Of a stretch of 64,000 nt of DNA, positions 37,664-48,689 are shown piece after piece; within the stretch, counting starts at the first letter, position 1, and every line of letters starts with the position of its first letter. Where the stretch lies: contig CAXAMN010021984.1 of NCBI GenBank assembly GCA_963970005.1, forward strand, positions 944,254-1,008,253, given 5' to 3'. The translations under genes and the position numbers were made by a program. The notes under the pieces are model-generated. The model was not told the DNA's origin, did not search any database, and saw only the letters and a program-made list of their open reading frames with translations. Source of the stretch: Durusdinium trenchii. Its lineage: Eukaryota; Sar; Dinophyceae; Suessiales; Symbiodiniaceae.

Positions 37664-38938
37664 TGTCTCCCTCTTTCAGGTCTGAAATGGTCTTTCAAAA
37701 GGTCCAAAATAAGAGTGACTGATAATTAGACTAACTACACAGAGGTCTGACTGATTACTAGAAATCATCTAATATTGGTGACTGATGCTGACTGCTTATT
37801 TTGGGCCATGTTTCAGGGGCAGCTGAAAGCACCCTTCCTCCACATGAATGACTCTCGTGGAGCAAAACTGTTGCTGCAAGAAGCGACATGCGCGCTTCTT
37901 AAGTTTTGCTCGGTTGTCCTTCTTCCAGCAATTCTTTTGGGTGTGTTGTTTTTGTAGTTTAATACACACCTTCCTCTTCCCTGCCTTTGACTTCTGCGGC
38001 TGACGCACCAAGGAAGACACTCTGCTGCAGCTCCTCGCGTTCCCGCGCTGGGATCGTTCCCGCGCCGGGATCGTTCCGGTGCTGGGAAACGCGGTGCTCG
38101 TCCCCGACACCAACTCCCAACCAGCTATATAAAAAGGAACGAATCACCGATCGGCCTGAATTCCCAAGTCTCTTGGTAGACCAGTATTCTGATAGGGGAC
38201 TTAAGAATGACAGGGCTCTGCTGTTTGTGTTATCTCAAACCCAGCCACTGCCAGCCACTGCCGCTCTGTCACCTCCAAGTCGGCGTATGCAGGCGTTCCC
38301 CATCTCTCGCAGTTTCCCTTTCCATCTATAGAAGCATAAGCTGAACATTGGCCATCTCCGGCCTTTGGCTTCACCGTGCCCTTTGGCTCCGTGCCTTGTG
38401 TCTATCACCGCACTGGAAGCGCGCCGCCTTCTTTCACCGCGCACCGCAGTTCTGGGGTGCCTCTGGGAGTTGAATCGTCGAAAATGCATGGCCCCAAAAC
38501 CACAAAGGATTGAGAATCGCTGAGTGCAGCGCATAATGGAGAGAGAGAATGACACTCTGCAATCTACCGAGTCAGCACCTCTTCTCCAAGATGCCACCGT
38601 GTTTGGAAGCAGCTGGCCAAAAATGGCCGACCGTGACGACCTCCCACAGAACTGTGCCACGAAGGCGGTTGTTCGCACTTCTCAGCCACGGAACGATCAA
38701 TTCAGTTCCATGGGAGTGGACCTAGCTCACCGGTGATCTGTGAAGTTGATGTGATGCTTCTCGAAGTTGAGTCGATGTGATGTCTGCTTCCTGGGAGAAG
38801 CTCATAGTATCAGGCACGCGGTTGGGTCACTGGATACATTCTTTGTTGCCCATAAAGTTGCAGAAACGGTAGAGTTGAAATGGTCCAAGATCCAGTGACG
38901 AAACTACTCTCCCTGTCTCCACCATCTATCAGAAGTTG

Positions 38939-41900
38939 TCACCTCACCTCTGGCAGCAATGCATCCACTGCCCTCAGAAACTCCAGCCCAGTCGACTGGA
39001 AGCTCAATATGTGTTCAGCCAAGTCAGCGTCATCGGGCTCGGCATCTTTGGGATTGACCCGAAGAAGCTTGGCATTTGCGCCACCAGATAATAAGACTTC
39101 CAGGATCTGCTCAGAGGTTTGTCTCACGGTGGGCACACGAGTTCCAGCACCAATCTCCAAGAGAACACACCTCAAATTGGTTGTGGCAGCCACGACTTCT
39201 CCAAGCCCCTGCATGAAATTGCTCCATCTTGAGACCTGGCCCTGCGAATCCAGCCATTCCTTATCTCCCCATTCTCCAAACATCAGCACCGCAGGGCGTG
39301 CTGCGGCCCTGCAGCGTGCGCATTTGGGGTGGTTCTCACTGAAACTCCTCGCCAGCAAGTGCTCAGGTGTCTGCCCCTCAGGCATATACCGCAGCAAGGT
39401 GCTCCTCCGTTCAGCGCCCGAGGCGACCGCGCCCACGTGGCGTAGCGCTGGGCCCGCGGCGCCCGCTGCGCCCGCTGGGCGCAACGCTTCTGGCGTAGGG
39501 ACCTCCGCCTCACCCAAAGCGAAAGCTTCTTGGAGACATGCATGTACCATGACCCCCGCATAGCCCCCACAAAAGTAGTGCATCCTGTTAAAAGTAAATA
39601 GCGAACTAACATATGTATATATATATATACATATTATATATATATACATATTGTATATAATACTAATACTAATAATAACAATAATAACAATAAACATACA
39701 ACCGGGGCCCGAGAGTCTGAAGCCTCAAAAGGCCTGCGAACGCGNNNNNNNNNNCACGAAAACTATTAATTTCTAGCTTCCAAAGCATGTCCCCTCGCAG
39801 TATATATATATATATATTAAAAGTAGTTTAATGGGATATTGATAGTACCTGAATCTTCCGGATCTATGACTGCCCCAAAGGCTCGCTCCTCTGCATCCTC
39901 TTCCATGGCCGGCCCAGCAAAGGCCAGCAGACTACCGGGCTCCACCGCGAAGCGGAAGCTGCGCGGTGCGCGCCAGAGGCCTGGGCCGCAGCGCGCACGG
40001 CCGAAGGAGCACTGGTAGAGCTCCACATTGCCGTGGCACTCACGGATCTCGTAGGGCTGAAACCAGTCGTAGTGATGGGCATCCACATTGGAAGTGAAGA
40101 CCTGAAAGTGACAGAAAACGAGTTCAAGTCTGGAAGTATACAGTATACATCACAAATACGAGATTTATTAGGAGCTTCAAGAGCTTATCGGAGCCAAAAA
40201 GGAAGTGGACTTGGTGAAGCTATGCGAAGCTTGGATCCATCAACCGTCCGGTTTCCAAGCTTACGCTTGTAGGCCTTTGAACAGAAGCGGGCAGAGATGT
40301 GGTGACTCGGTTCGGTCATGCCAATGTCGTAGAATCAACCGAACTACACTCTGACTCACTAACATGGAAGTGGAAAATGGCCTCTTGTCAGACTACTTTC
40401 CTCTACAAACAGTGGGTTTTCCACTTCCATGTTAGTGAGTCGGAGTGTATTGAAAAGGTTCATGCTCTGCAGATCAAGAGACATAGAAGGCACCTGCGTG
40501 CCCAGAGACTTCGTATGGCTCAGCTGGTAAGCTGTCGAAAGAGGTGTACTCGCTCGTCTCGCAGCTGCTCGACAAGATCGCCCTGGAGACAAAAAATCAA
40601 AAGAACCCACAAACCATCATAGATCATAAACTCATATTAGGCTGTGGGTCAAAACCCAGGGTTCTAATTTCCCTGGTAGGTTGACCCATGACCCACAGCC
40701 ATCTGGCGTGCCCTCTCGTGCCCTGATGGTTCAGCCTTCTGTCATTCTTTTTGTGAGCCCAACTGAGTGTATGTCAAAATTGAAAGTGTCTGATCCTAGG
40801 TGGAAAAGTAGATGGACGACCACCTCAGGGTGTCTAAACTACCCCGGAAAGAATCTCCATCAGAACAAGACTGAACACCTGGGTCTTCTGGGTCTTCTGG
40901 GTCTTTCGGCCCTCGGTCGGACGCCTCACCCTCATCTTCCACCCCCACCGACCGCCTCATTCGCTGGGCGGTCTCGGAGTGGTGGAAGCGCTGCTCCACC
41001 CAGCGGCTGAGGATCTCGTAGCCCTGGTGCGGCGCGGTCGTCCTACGGTGCGCGGTGCGGTCGGACGGGACGGTTGGAGGTGAAGCAGCCCATGGCTGCT
41101 TCAGCAGCCCAAGAAGGGGAAAGCACTTGGAGAAAGGCAGGGATCAACCTGAAACGGATTGGTTGGGTTATTTACAGATTGTTTGGTTTTCCTCGAGCAT
41201 TGAACATTTCTTGGGGTAGAAGGATGTTGGGAGCACATCCAAATCACTTGGAATTGGAAGACATGGGCTTCCTCCTGCTAGCCCATTGCTTCTTCCCAGC
41301 TAGAATGGAGTACTGAGCTGTGCTCCAAATACTTGGAAAGTCCAATGTTGAACATACCTCCACGGCGAGAGATTGTTTGTCAAAGAGACAACGGGGCAGA
41401 TGTTACTCAACTCATGTGGTGGTTGAACATGTCTCCCCGGGTGACTCATACTGCGGGCCAAAATCCTTCAAAACAGCTCCGCCCCCTGACCCTCCTGTTT
41501 CGTGCCCGTGCATTTGGCAGAAACTCGGCTCCTGTAGTCGTTGAAGCATTGGCCCCAAAAGCCCCAGAAGAGCGGTGGCTCTTGGTGTACCAGCTTTGGA
41601 TCGCAGAGGTCCATATAGTCCAAGCTCCTGTCTTGGTAAGCCTTCACCTGTCACGAACCGACATCTCGCTTGGAAGACTCGGACGCTTGGCATGAACTGC
41701 AAAGGACAGAGAGGCCACGGCTGGGCTTGAAAGAGTCTGCATGTTTCGGACGGTTCTCATGGTCGGCCACAGTCATACGAGTACCAAGTGAAACATAGTG
41801 AAGCTACAAAGCTCTGGATCTGGATGGCCTCACCCTAGTGTCTAGACTGTGACGCCAGGATACCACCATTAATGGTTCTGGCCGAAGAACCATTGCTTTC

Positions 41901-43133
41901 CTAAAAGATGTTAAACTACGACACCAACTCAATCATGTTGCCTTGGAAGGCTAGATTGTGATTCTTTTGCAACATCCAGCCAGTGGGCGACTGGACGACG
42001 CTGCGTTATGTAAAAGGTTAAACTGTGTGTGTGTGCTTGCAGAAGGAGACTCTCCAACCAACGGGTTTCGGTCCATTGTCCTTTCACCAGGTCTCTTGGG
42101 TTCTCCCTATTCTAATGCCAACAAATACTCCAGAGGTCAATAGGGTCTTTTGGAAGATGTGTGTCCTCTAGAAGCCAGTGGTTTCTCTCCCTGCCGTGTC
42201 TTGACTGGAAAAAAACAATCCTTGTGGCTCCAACCAACCGAAATGGTCCTCTTTCCCGTAGACTTTCTTTGGGATTTGCCTAAGGAACCGGGAAAAGCAA
42301 AAAATCCCCCCAGAAGAGGGTTCACCTATAGGGAAAAGTGAAAAACATGTCAAACATAAAAATCACCCTAAGGCCATAAGCGAAACCCAGTTCCTGTTCC
42401 AGCAGGTTCAACTCAGGGTCCAACCCAATTCAGACCGCTGGGAGCGAAGACGTGGCAGCCTTCGCCACGTCGTCGTACACCGCCAGCCCACTATCAGCCG
42501 AGAAGCCGGCGCCTGAAGACGGTGACCAAGTGAAGGAAGAACAGAGTTTGGACCCTAAAGAACTGAAAGTCCGGTTGAGGGTCTCAACTCTGTAGGGAGA
42601 CCCAGCTTTACCGGGCCACGGGTGAAAAAATGGGGGTCCACCTGTTTGGAGCCACACCCCGTGGGGCACTCCGAGGGTCTTTTGACTGGAACGGCACCTT
42701 TTATCTGTGAGTCCTTCTTCCAGACGCCTCCAGCTTGGACAAGATCAATCAGATCAGTACAGCTCAGGTCTTGAGGCGGAATCAGGGTGGTTCAACTGTC
42801 CACAAATGCTCCATGAAAACAGCCCGACCGGTCCCTCAAAACCCAGGGATTGGTTCGACCCTGGACCCGCTCCATATGGGGGTCCATGAGCTTTTGGGTA
42901 GATTCATTCTCAATGGCATCACTATTGTCCAAAGCTTTCCGTCGGTTCACGCCAGCCAAATCAGCTAGTGCCCACCACTCCTTCTCATCTTCAATCAATG
43001 TCTTTCCAACATCACCACCGTGTCGCTCTGGTCTTCTCCTGCCTGTGAAAAGCAGGAGCACCTGCGCATCGCCCAGCAGCTGTGCCGCCTCGTCCAGCGT
43101 GGCGGAACACCGCGCGGACGGAAGCTGCTCCAT
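38939..43133 (-). CDS. SIR2-family NAD-dependent protein deacetylase-like protein, 6 exons
   Basis: Sirtuins remove acyl groups from lysines using NAD. Exons: 43133-43043 (start MEQLPSARCSATLDEAAQLL, ends VLLLFTG), 42512-42460 (AGFSADSGLAVYDDVAK), 41641-41532 (AYQDRSLDYMDLCDPK, then LFWGFWGQCFNDY), 41042-about 40949 (TTAPHQGYEILSRWVEQRF), 40101-about 39849 or 39856 (VFTSNVDAHHYDWF, RECHGNVELYQC), and from about 39508 to the stop at 38939 (HPKCARCRAAARPAVLMFGE, VLLEIGAGTRVPTVRQ, LLRVNPKDAEPD). The first three junctions rebuild the NAD site GAGFSADSG, DDVAK-AYQD and NDYR-TTAPH in perfect frame, using GC, GC and GA donors. HG in ECHGNV is the expected catalytic His, and paired Cys suggest a zinc site. 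Exon 4-5 and 5-6 borders are less sure. The Arg of the usual SGIPxFR motif is absent. A scaffold gap lies in the last intron. Confidence 0.9.
39611..39655. repeat. TA-rich microsatellite
   Basis: (TA)n tracts, TATATATATATACATA repeated with interruptions. Similar short TA tracts lie at about 39800-39817, 43253-43268 and 23351-23367. Confidence 0.85.
39745..39754. other. Assembly gap (10 Ns)
   Basis: Ten Ns inside the last SIR2 intron, between exons ending near 39849 and starting near 39508. The true distance is unknown. Because the coding pieces on both sides belong to one family in the right order, the join itself looks correct. Confidence 0.99.
40345..40449. repeat. Foldback element 2 in the SIR2 intron
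   Basis: A 33-bp inverted repeat with one mismatch: 40345-40377 (TACACTCTGACTCACTAACA and on to GGAAAA) against 40417-40449. About 39 bp lie between. The outermost bases are TA on both sides, so it can be read as CACTC...GAGTG flanked by a TA duplication, the same pattern as the 35.5 kb and 0.9 kb elements but with unrelated arms. Confidence 0.7.
40640..40700. repeat. Foldback element 3 in the SIR2 intron
   Basis: GGCTGTGGGTCA (40640-40651) and its exact complement TGACCCACAGCC (40689-40700), with an inner ACCCAGGG/CCCTGG pair. It could form a hairpin in the same intron as foldback element 2. No TA flanks are evident. Confidence 0.5.
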
Positions 43134-43636
43134 GGCGAGGGCCGGTGTGGAGAGGCAGTGGACCGAGGAATGAAGCTGTTGCAGGTTCATCGAAATGAGA
43201 AAAATAGAATAGATGGAAAGATGTGAAAACATGAACAACAATAATGACTTTGTATATATATATATATTACTGTGAATGTGCAGAGTTTCTTGATCTTGAT
43301 CAAGAGCTCAAATCTCTTGAGACCTCGAGCTCACATATCTAAATGTGCAGTCTGTCATCGCTGCGCAAGTCAGGTCAACGTGACCTGGGTCATTGGACCC
43401 AGGTCCAGGTCCAGTCTCCTGAGAAGCGAAGCATTGCAGCGGTATTTTTGTTTTCGGTTCAAGCGAGTTGCTGTCCAGAAATCTCTGACAGGGCTGGTGG
43501 ACTTCAAACCACTCTGCAACTGCAAATAGAGATGAACTGTATTGAACTGTAACAGTTTTCCACCTCTAGAGAGGCCCGTTTGGCCCGGCATGCCATGTCC
43601 TTCACCTGGGTGCTCGCTGGCCGACACGTCGCGTGG

Positions 43637-45364
43637 TCACGGCTCCTCGTCCTTGCGTGCCTCCTGCGCTGCCTTCATCAAGGCGGGCGGTGCTGGGACT
43701 GCCCGGAAGGGCTTCCTTGGGCTCTGGGCGTCGGAAAAAGCTGCGGACGAAGGGGCTGGAAAGAACAGTTTGAATGGGGTGGAGAACACTTGGGACCACA
43801 CCGCTTGGGACCAGATAAGTGTGTTTTTTGGACCCCATCGCCCTGCGGTCTTCCCCCTGCGATGGGAAACGAAATGGAAGGATTCGATGTTCGGGATGCG
43901 AACCTTCAAACCGGATTGTCGGTTGAGGTTTTGAGCTACACCCAGAGCTCTTCCCAAACTTCTCATCTGCCATGGACGACGACTAAAGACGCCGAGCTGC
44001 TCGACCTCTCGCCTGAGGCAGAAAAGGATGACATGCACTTAGCTACTGGTAGCTTCTTGCTACTAGTAGCGATGCACCTTGTTAAACAAGTAGCTTCTTG
44101 TTACTAGTAGTAATGCACTGAGCTACTAGTAGCATCTTGAGTGGTGAACTATCTCCTCACAGGCAAGAATTCAAAAGTTCTTCACCATCTGACCATCTGT
44201 GCTTGACCATGCTTTACCCTTAGCAGCAAGAGTTCGGCACAAGCTTCTCAGCCAAAAACCACTCTCCAACGAACTTAACTGCAGCCACCTACGTGACCAC
44301 CTTTGCAAATCATGAACAAACCCTCTTCCCAGGGTTCCCACATCCCACAATGAGCATGCGTTTACAGTGCCTTTCGTTCATGACTGAAGCCAACCAACAG
44401 GTCAGCCAAATGTTTTCATAAGGTGGAGAGCATGAGCATAAGCTCAAAAAGACACCCAACAAGGCAGCCATATGAGCAGAGCAAATTTCCACCCAACACA
44501 CGCCAAAGCCACATGTTTACCACCTTCCCTGCCTGGGATGCTTTTCGACTGCAGACTTCTCCACCTCCTTCTGTAGCTGGTGCACCAGCAATTGGCTAGG
44601 CCTAGCTGCAGTGCGCAGCCATGGCAGCGAAGAGAAAGAGAGAGAAAGAGAGAGGGACATCCCAGGAGGTCTTGGAAGACAAAAGCGATGTGCACTTTTG
44701 TGCGAAACTGAGACTGGGAATTTCCGAAGAAGAACTCTATGCATTGTGGCCATGGACCATGACTCTGTCTAGAGGATAGGTCTCATGGTCTCATTCAGAA
44801 GAAAAAAAACGTTCTGACATGAAACCGGGGGTCCAAGCCCAAGCTCAAGAAAATCGATCGTCTAAAATGTGATAAGATTTGATTCAAACAACAAACCTTG
44901 AAGGCTCTGGGGACGTGATAATTTTCTCCACAGAAGTGGATATGCCAAAGAAGTGGCTGGAATGCCAACACCTTTCTTGAAGGTCTTCCAAACTTCTATA
45001 TATCTTGATAGAGCTGGCAATGAGAAACCAGAAAGCCTGCACGCGTGCATCTTGGCAGGGTCCATGTTAGTCTTCAACGGGGCAAAACATCTCTCGTAGT
45101 CACTCCGTCTCCACTCAACGAGATGTGTGAAAACTGCGTGGGCTGCGCGGAACTCTCCGCGTCCCCGGCCGCAGCCCAGAGATGGTGTTCCGGGCGGCCT
45201 GGGCAGTCGGGCAGAGCATGGGCAAAGGCTTGTCTCAGTGTCTCAGTTTCCAAGCACCAGAGATCATGGTGGTTCCAGGCGAAAAACAACTCTAGAAACA
45301 GGGTTGGTTCTGAGGTGATGATTTCCTCCACGGAAGTGGATATGCCAAAGAAGTGGCCGGACAA
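43637..45364 (-). CDS. Hypothetical gene, C-terminal part with a duplicated exon
   Basis: The last exon (43723-43637) opens after GACGCCCAG and encodes SPRKPFRAVPAPPALMKAAQ, then EARKDEEP and a TGA stop. It ends only about 500 bp upstream of the SIR2 start. Farther upstream, two related segments at 45315-45360 and 44917-44961 encode FFGISTSVEEIITS and FFGISTSVEKIITS in the same strand and frame type. The 45.3 kb copy sits in a 96-codon frame (45364-45074) that also reads LFLELFFAWNHHDLWCLE. I infer that these belong to one gene. No family was recognised, and other exons probably lie between 45.4 and 48.6 kb. Confidence 0.35.
44041..44140 (+). repeat. Dispersed repeat, copy i
   Basis: AGCTACTGGTAGCTTCTTGC, TACTAGTAGCGATGCACCTTG and TTACTAGTAGTAATGCACTG are repeated about three times. 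Related to copies c and h. Confidence 0.7.
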
Positions 45365-46419
45365 AGGAGTCTTTTGCAGGCTTCTTTTGGGGGGAATCGC
45401 TTCAAGGCCATGTTATCCTGTATATAGCTTCCAGAGGAAAAGAAGTCGGTGAGATAGAACATTTGTTCAATATAGTATAGACCACAGCTTGTATAGACCA
45501 CAGCTTCGATAGGTTCCACAGTCCACATATCAAGAGTATTCAAAATGTTGTTTCAAGATGCTTCACCCCGATTGTCTCAGCACTTGAAGAAGAGACTTCG
45601 TGCTGTTCTTGATGATCCAAAGGTTCCCCTCTGTACAGATAACTCAGCTTGCTGCACTGCTCTCCTCAGGCTTCCGACGAGATTCAGGGACTCCTTGATG
45701 GTGCGGCAACATTCATTCCCAGCTGAACATTCCCACTGATTAGGAAGACTTGCAGGAAAGCAGGCTTCAACCCCATCCAAAGCATCATTTCCTGTACGGC
45801 CTCTGAGATCCATTGAAAACAGGTATTTGTTGCTTCCCATCAGACCATGGAACTCGTTCCCATCTGATCCAAAAAAAACTACAGTACTCGTACGGAATGT
45901 CCCCACCTGCCTGGGGCCTTTCCAGGTGAGACACGTGGATTCGAAAAGATACGTGGCAAAAAAGAATCCGAGAAGCGAGAACCGAACAAGTGAAAGCAAC
46001 GTGGCAAACAAACAAAAGTCTCCATCGAACTGCACGAAGTGTTTTGCCGTTTTTTGTGATGCTCAGGTTCTTCAGCGTCTTCTATCGACAATCGACAACT
46101 TGCAGCGCTTCAAATGTCACTGGCTCCAGTCTCTTCACAGAGCATGTCAACGAGCAGCAAAGTCCACTTTGAATCAATCTTCTTGATCTTCTAGCAACCC
46201 AAAAGGACTCCCCAGGACCCCGAGCGTATCAAAGAAAAAGTATAGACTTTGCGGACTTTATAGATGATGTTATGGTACGATGTATCTCTTTTTGATACCA
46301 TAAGCTCAGGTCCGGCACTATTGCTCTGCTACACTGCTACACCTTAGCTGGAGGGATGTTCTTCACACAAAAAGAAAACAACTGATACAAACTCAAACTG
46401 CTCCCTTTCTATCACACAA

Positions 46420-47520
46420 AATCAAAAAGAAAACAAACGTCCATCAATGTCCATCCAACAGAAACCGTAAACCACGCTCCTGACGTCATCTGGCTGCGTG
46501 GCGCGCCCACCGTGTGCCGCTCCACCGGCGTCCCGTACCGCGGCAGCGCCGGCGAGGTCGGTGGCGCCCGCAGGGGCGCGCGCGACGGCGAGGGGGCCGT
46601 CATCGGAGTGCGAGGAGGCAACCTGGAGGTCGAGGATGGAGTGAAGATCATGATTAAGCATGTAAAGTCAGTTCACGGACGTTCTATGGACCATGGATGA
46701 TACTTCAAAAAAACATGGTTTCTAACATTCTCGAGCTTTTGGCGTAGACGCCTGGTCGTTGCTTTGGACACAGGGCTCGCCTTGGACGGCGATATCTGCT
46801 GATGGCGATGACATCGGAAATCTTGATCATTCGGAACACCCAAGACATTGCATCCACCACGCTGAGACTGACCCACGCTTGGATCTGAGTATTAATATTA
46901 AACTAATTTAAATTATGTATAGTATGTGCTTGTATGTGTTTGTTTTTGTTTTGGCTGGTTGCAGCGAGAAAGGACTAAGTAGAACGCTGGTTCCAAGTCT
47001 TCTGGCCAGCTCTGTGATCCGATGCAGGTGCTTGTGAAACCAGATTTAGAGACCATAACCTCAGAATGACCGATGCCTCATAAGCTTCTGAGTGCCCGGC
47101 CGGGACAATGTACATGGCGCTCGGGACCAAGGTCTTTGCAATGCACCGAGCAATTATGAGATCAATGCACCGAAGCCATGAACACAAGTCTTGTGGTGAC
47201 GTCTGGAGCTGCGCACGATGTCCATCGAGAAACGTCTTGTGTCGAGACTGTCGAGATGTCCATCAGGGCTTTCCTTGAGAAGGCCTCATCCAAATGAGTC
47301 ACATGTCACATGTCGTCGATTTTTCCCGCTCGAACACCGCATGTCGCATGTCGGGCATCCATGATCCACTCATCTGCGGAGCCATGTCTTCGACCAAGCG
47401 AGGCACCCCACGGGCATACCAGGAGGGATTTATCCCAGCCGCATCGAAGGGAAGTGTCATGGTCATGGCTTCATGTGAGATCACGTGGAGAAGGGTCTCA
47501 TAGACGAAGGTACCCACCGA
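46420..47520 (-). CDS. Candidate coding fragments, unrecognised
   Basis: The minus strand has protein-like pieces: 47517-47299 (HEAMTMTLPFDAAGINPSWY, then ARGVPRLVEDMAPQ), 47187-46975 (CIAKTLVPSAMYIVPAGHSE), 46876-46673 (TTRRLRQKLENVRNHVFLKY) and a very GC-rich island at 46480-46640. They sit in different frames with stops between, so they are either separate exons or a decayed gene. They may include parts of the hypothetical gene ending at 43637. No domain was recognised. Confidence 0.3.
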
Positions 47521-48689
47521 GTTTCTGGCTCCATGGAGTTTCTGGCCGCTCTCTTCCCTGTTGCTCTGGTGGGCTGAGACGGTGGTCTTATGTCTTGATC
47601 GGACATCATGCTCGCAAACCCAGACGCACCCACCATACTTGTGGGTCCGCAGGCAGTTGGGAAAAAGCTCTTCGGGGTGTTGTGATGTTCAATATCAGAG
47701 GCGCTCTTCTCAGGCTTTACGAGGACTTTTGATTGGAAGCAAATCTTCTTGGGAGCCGTTGCGTCTTGTCTTCCAGTTCGACACATCCTCACCAACCCCC
47801 CTCAGACTGGCACCTCAGCCTCTCTTGCTGCGCTTCCTGCAGGAGCGCTCAAAAGTTACTGTAGCTGGTCTGAAGAAACTGAAAACTGAAGAAATGCAGA
47901 AATCAGCGAAATGACTAAAAGCTGTGGGCAGTCGGGCAATGTGGACTCACCTCTTTGAGATGCACTAGGCTGCAATGTGGTCGTTTGGATGGTCTTTCTT
48001 GTGTTGTTGGTTTGGCAAGGTACCTACTATTGACATGTATGCTCCTGTACAGGCGCACAAATGTATCATGAATCACTTTTGGCTTTGCAAGGCCATCGAA
48101 ACCAAAAGCCACAGAGGCCACAAACCGCCAAAGCCACAAAAGCCACGAAACCAACACGTAGAACAAAAACACAAATGCAACAGAATTCAACAAAGAATTG
48201 CCTTCCGATACACTACCCCCCACTCACGTTGAATTCATACCTCGGCCCTTGTTCACTTCTTGCTGTCTTTTAACACAGGGATAGGGGAGTGGGAACTCTC
48301 GAACATCCAACGCACCATCAATAGATACCAACGAAAGCCTCGAAATGCATCGAAAGCCTCTGAAGAATCTGGGGTCACATCTCTCTGTCTCCACCAAGCC
48401 TCTTTCTGCGCATGGCATATCTGGCATCCACCTTCCCGGTCTCCTCCTGCCGGACAGAGGGGTGTTTCAGTTTGACTGGAAGGACACCGAACCAAAACAC
48501 CACATGGAGCAGAGAAATCTCAGATACTTTTTGCACACCATGAATCCAGCTAATTGACGCACCAACCAAAAAGACTCGAAATGACACCAACAAAAAAGAC
48601 GCAATCCATACCCCTCCCCTTCGGAAAACAAAATAAAGAGAGAGAGAGAGAGAGAGATCCCCCCCTTCGACCGTGCCACCGCCGCCCTT

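Noticed and set aside
38235-38678. 147-codon minus-strand frame as an independent gene
   Set aside because: Only the first 35 or so residues look coding; the rest is AT-richer with intron character. Kept only as a possible first exon of the coiled-coil gene.
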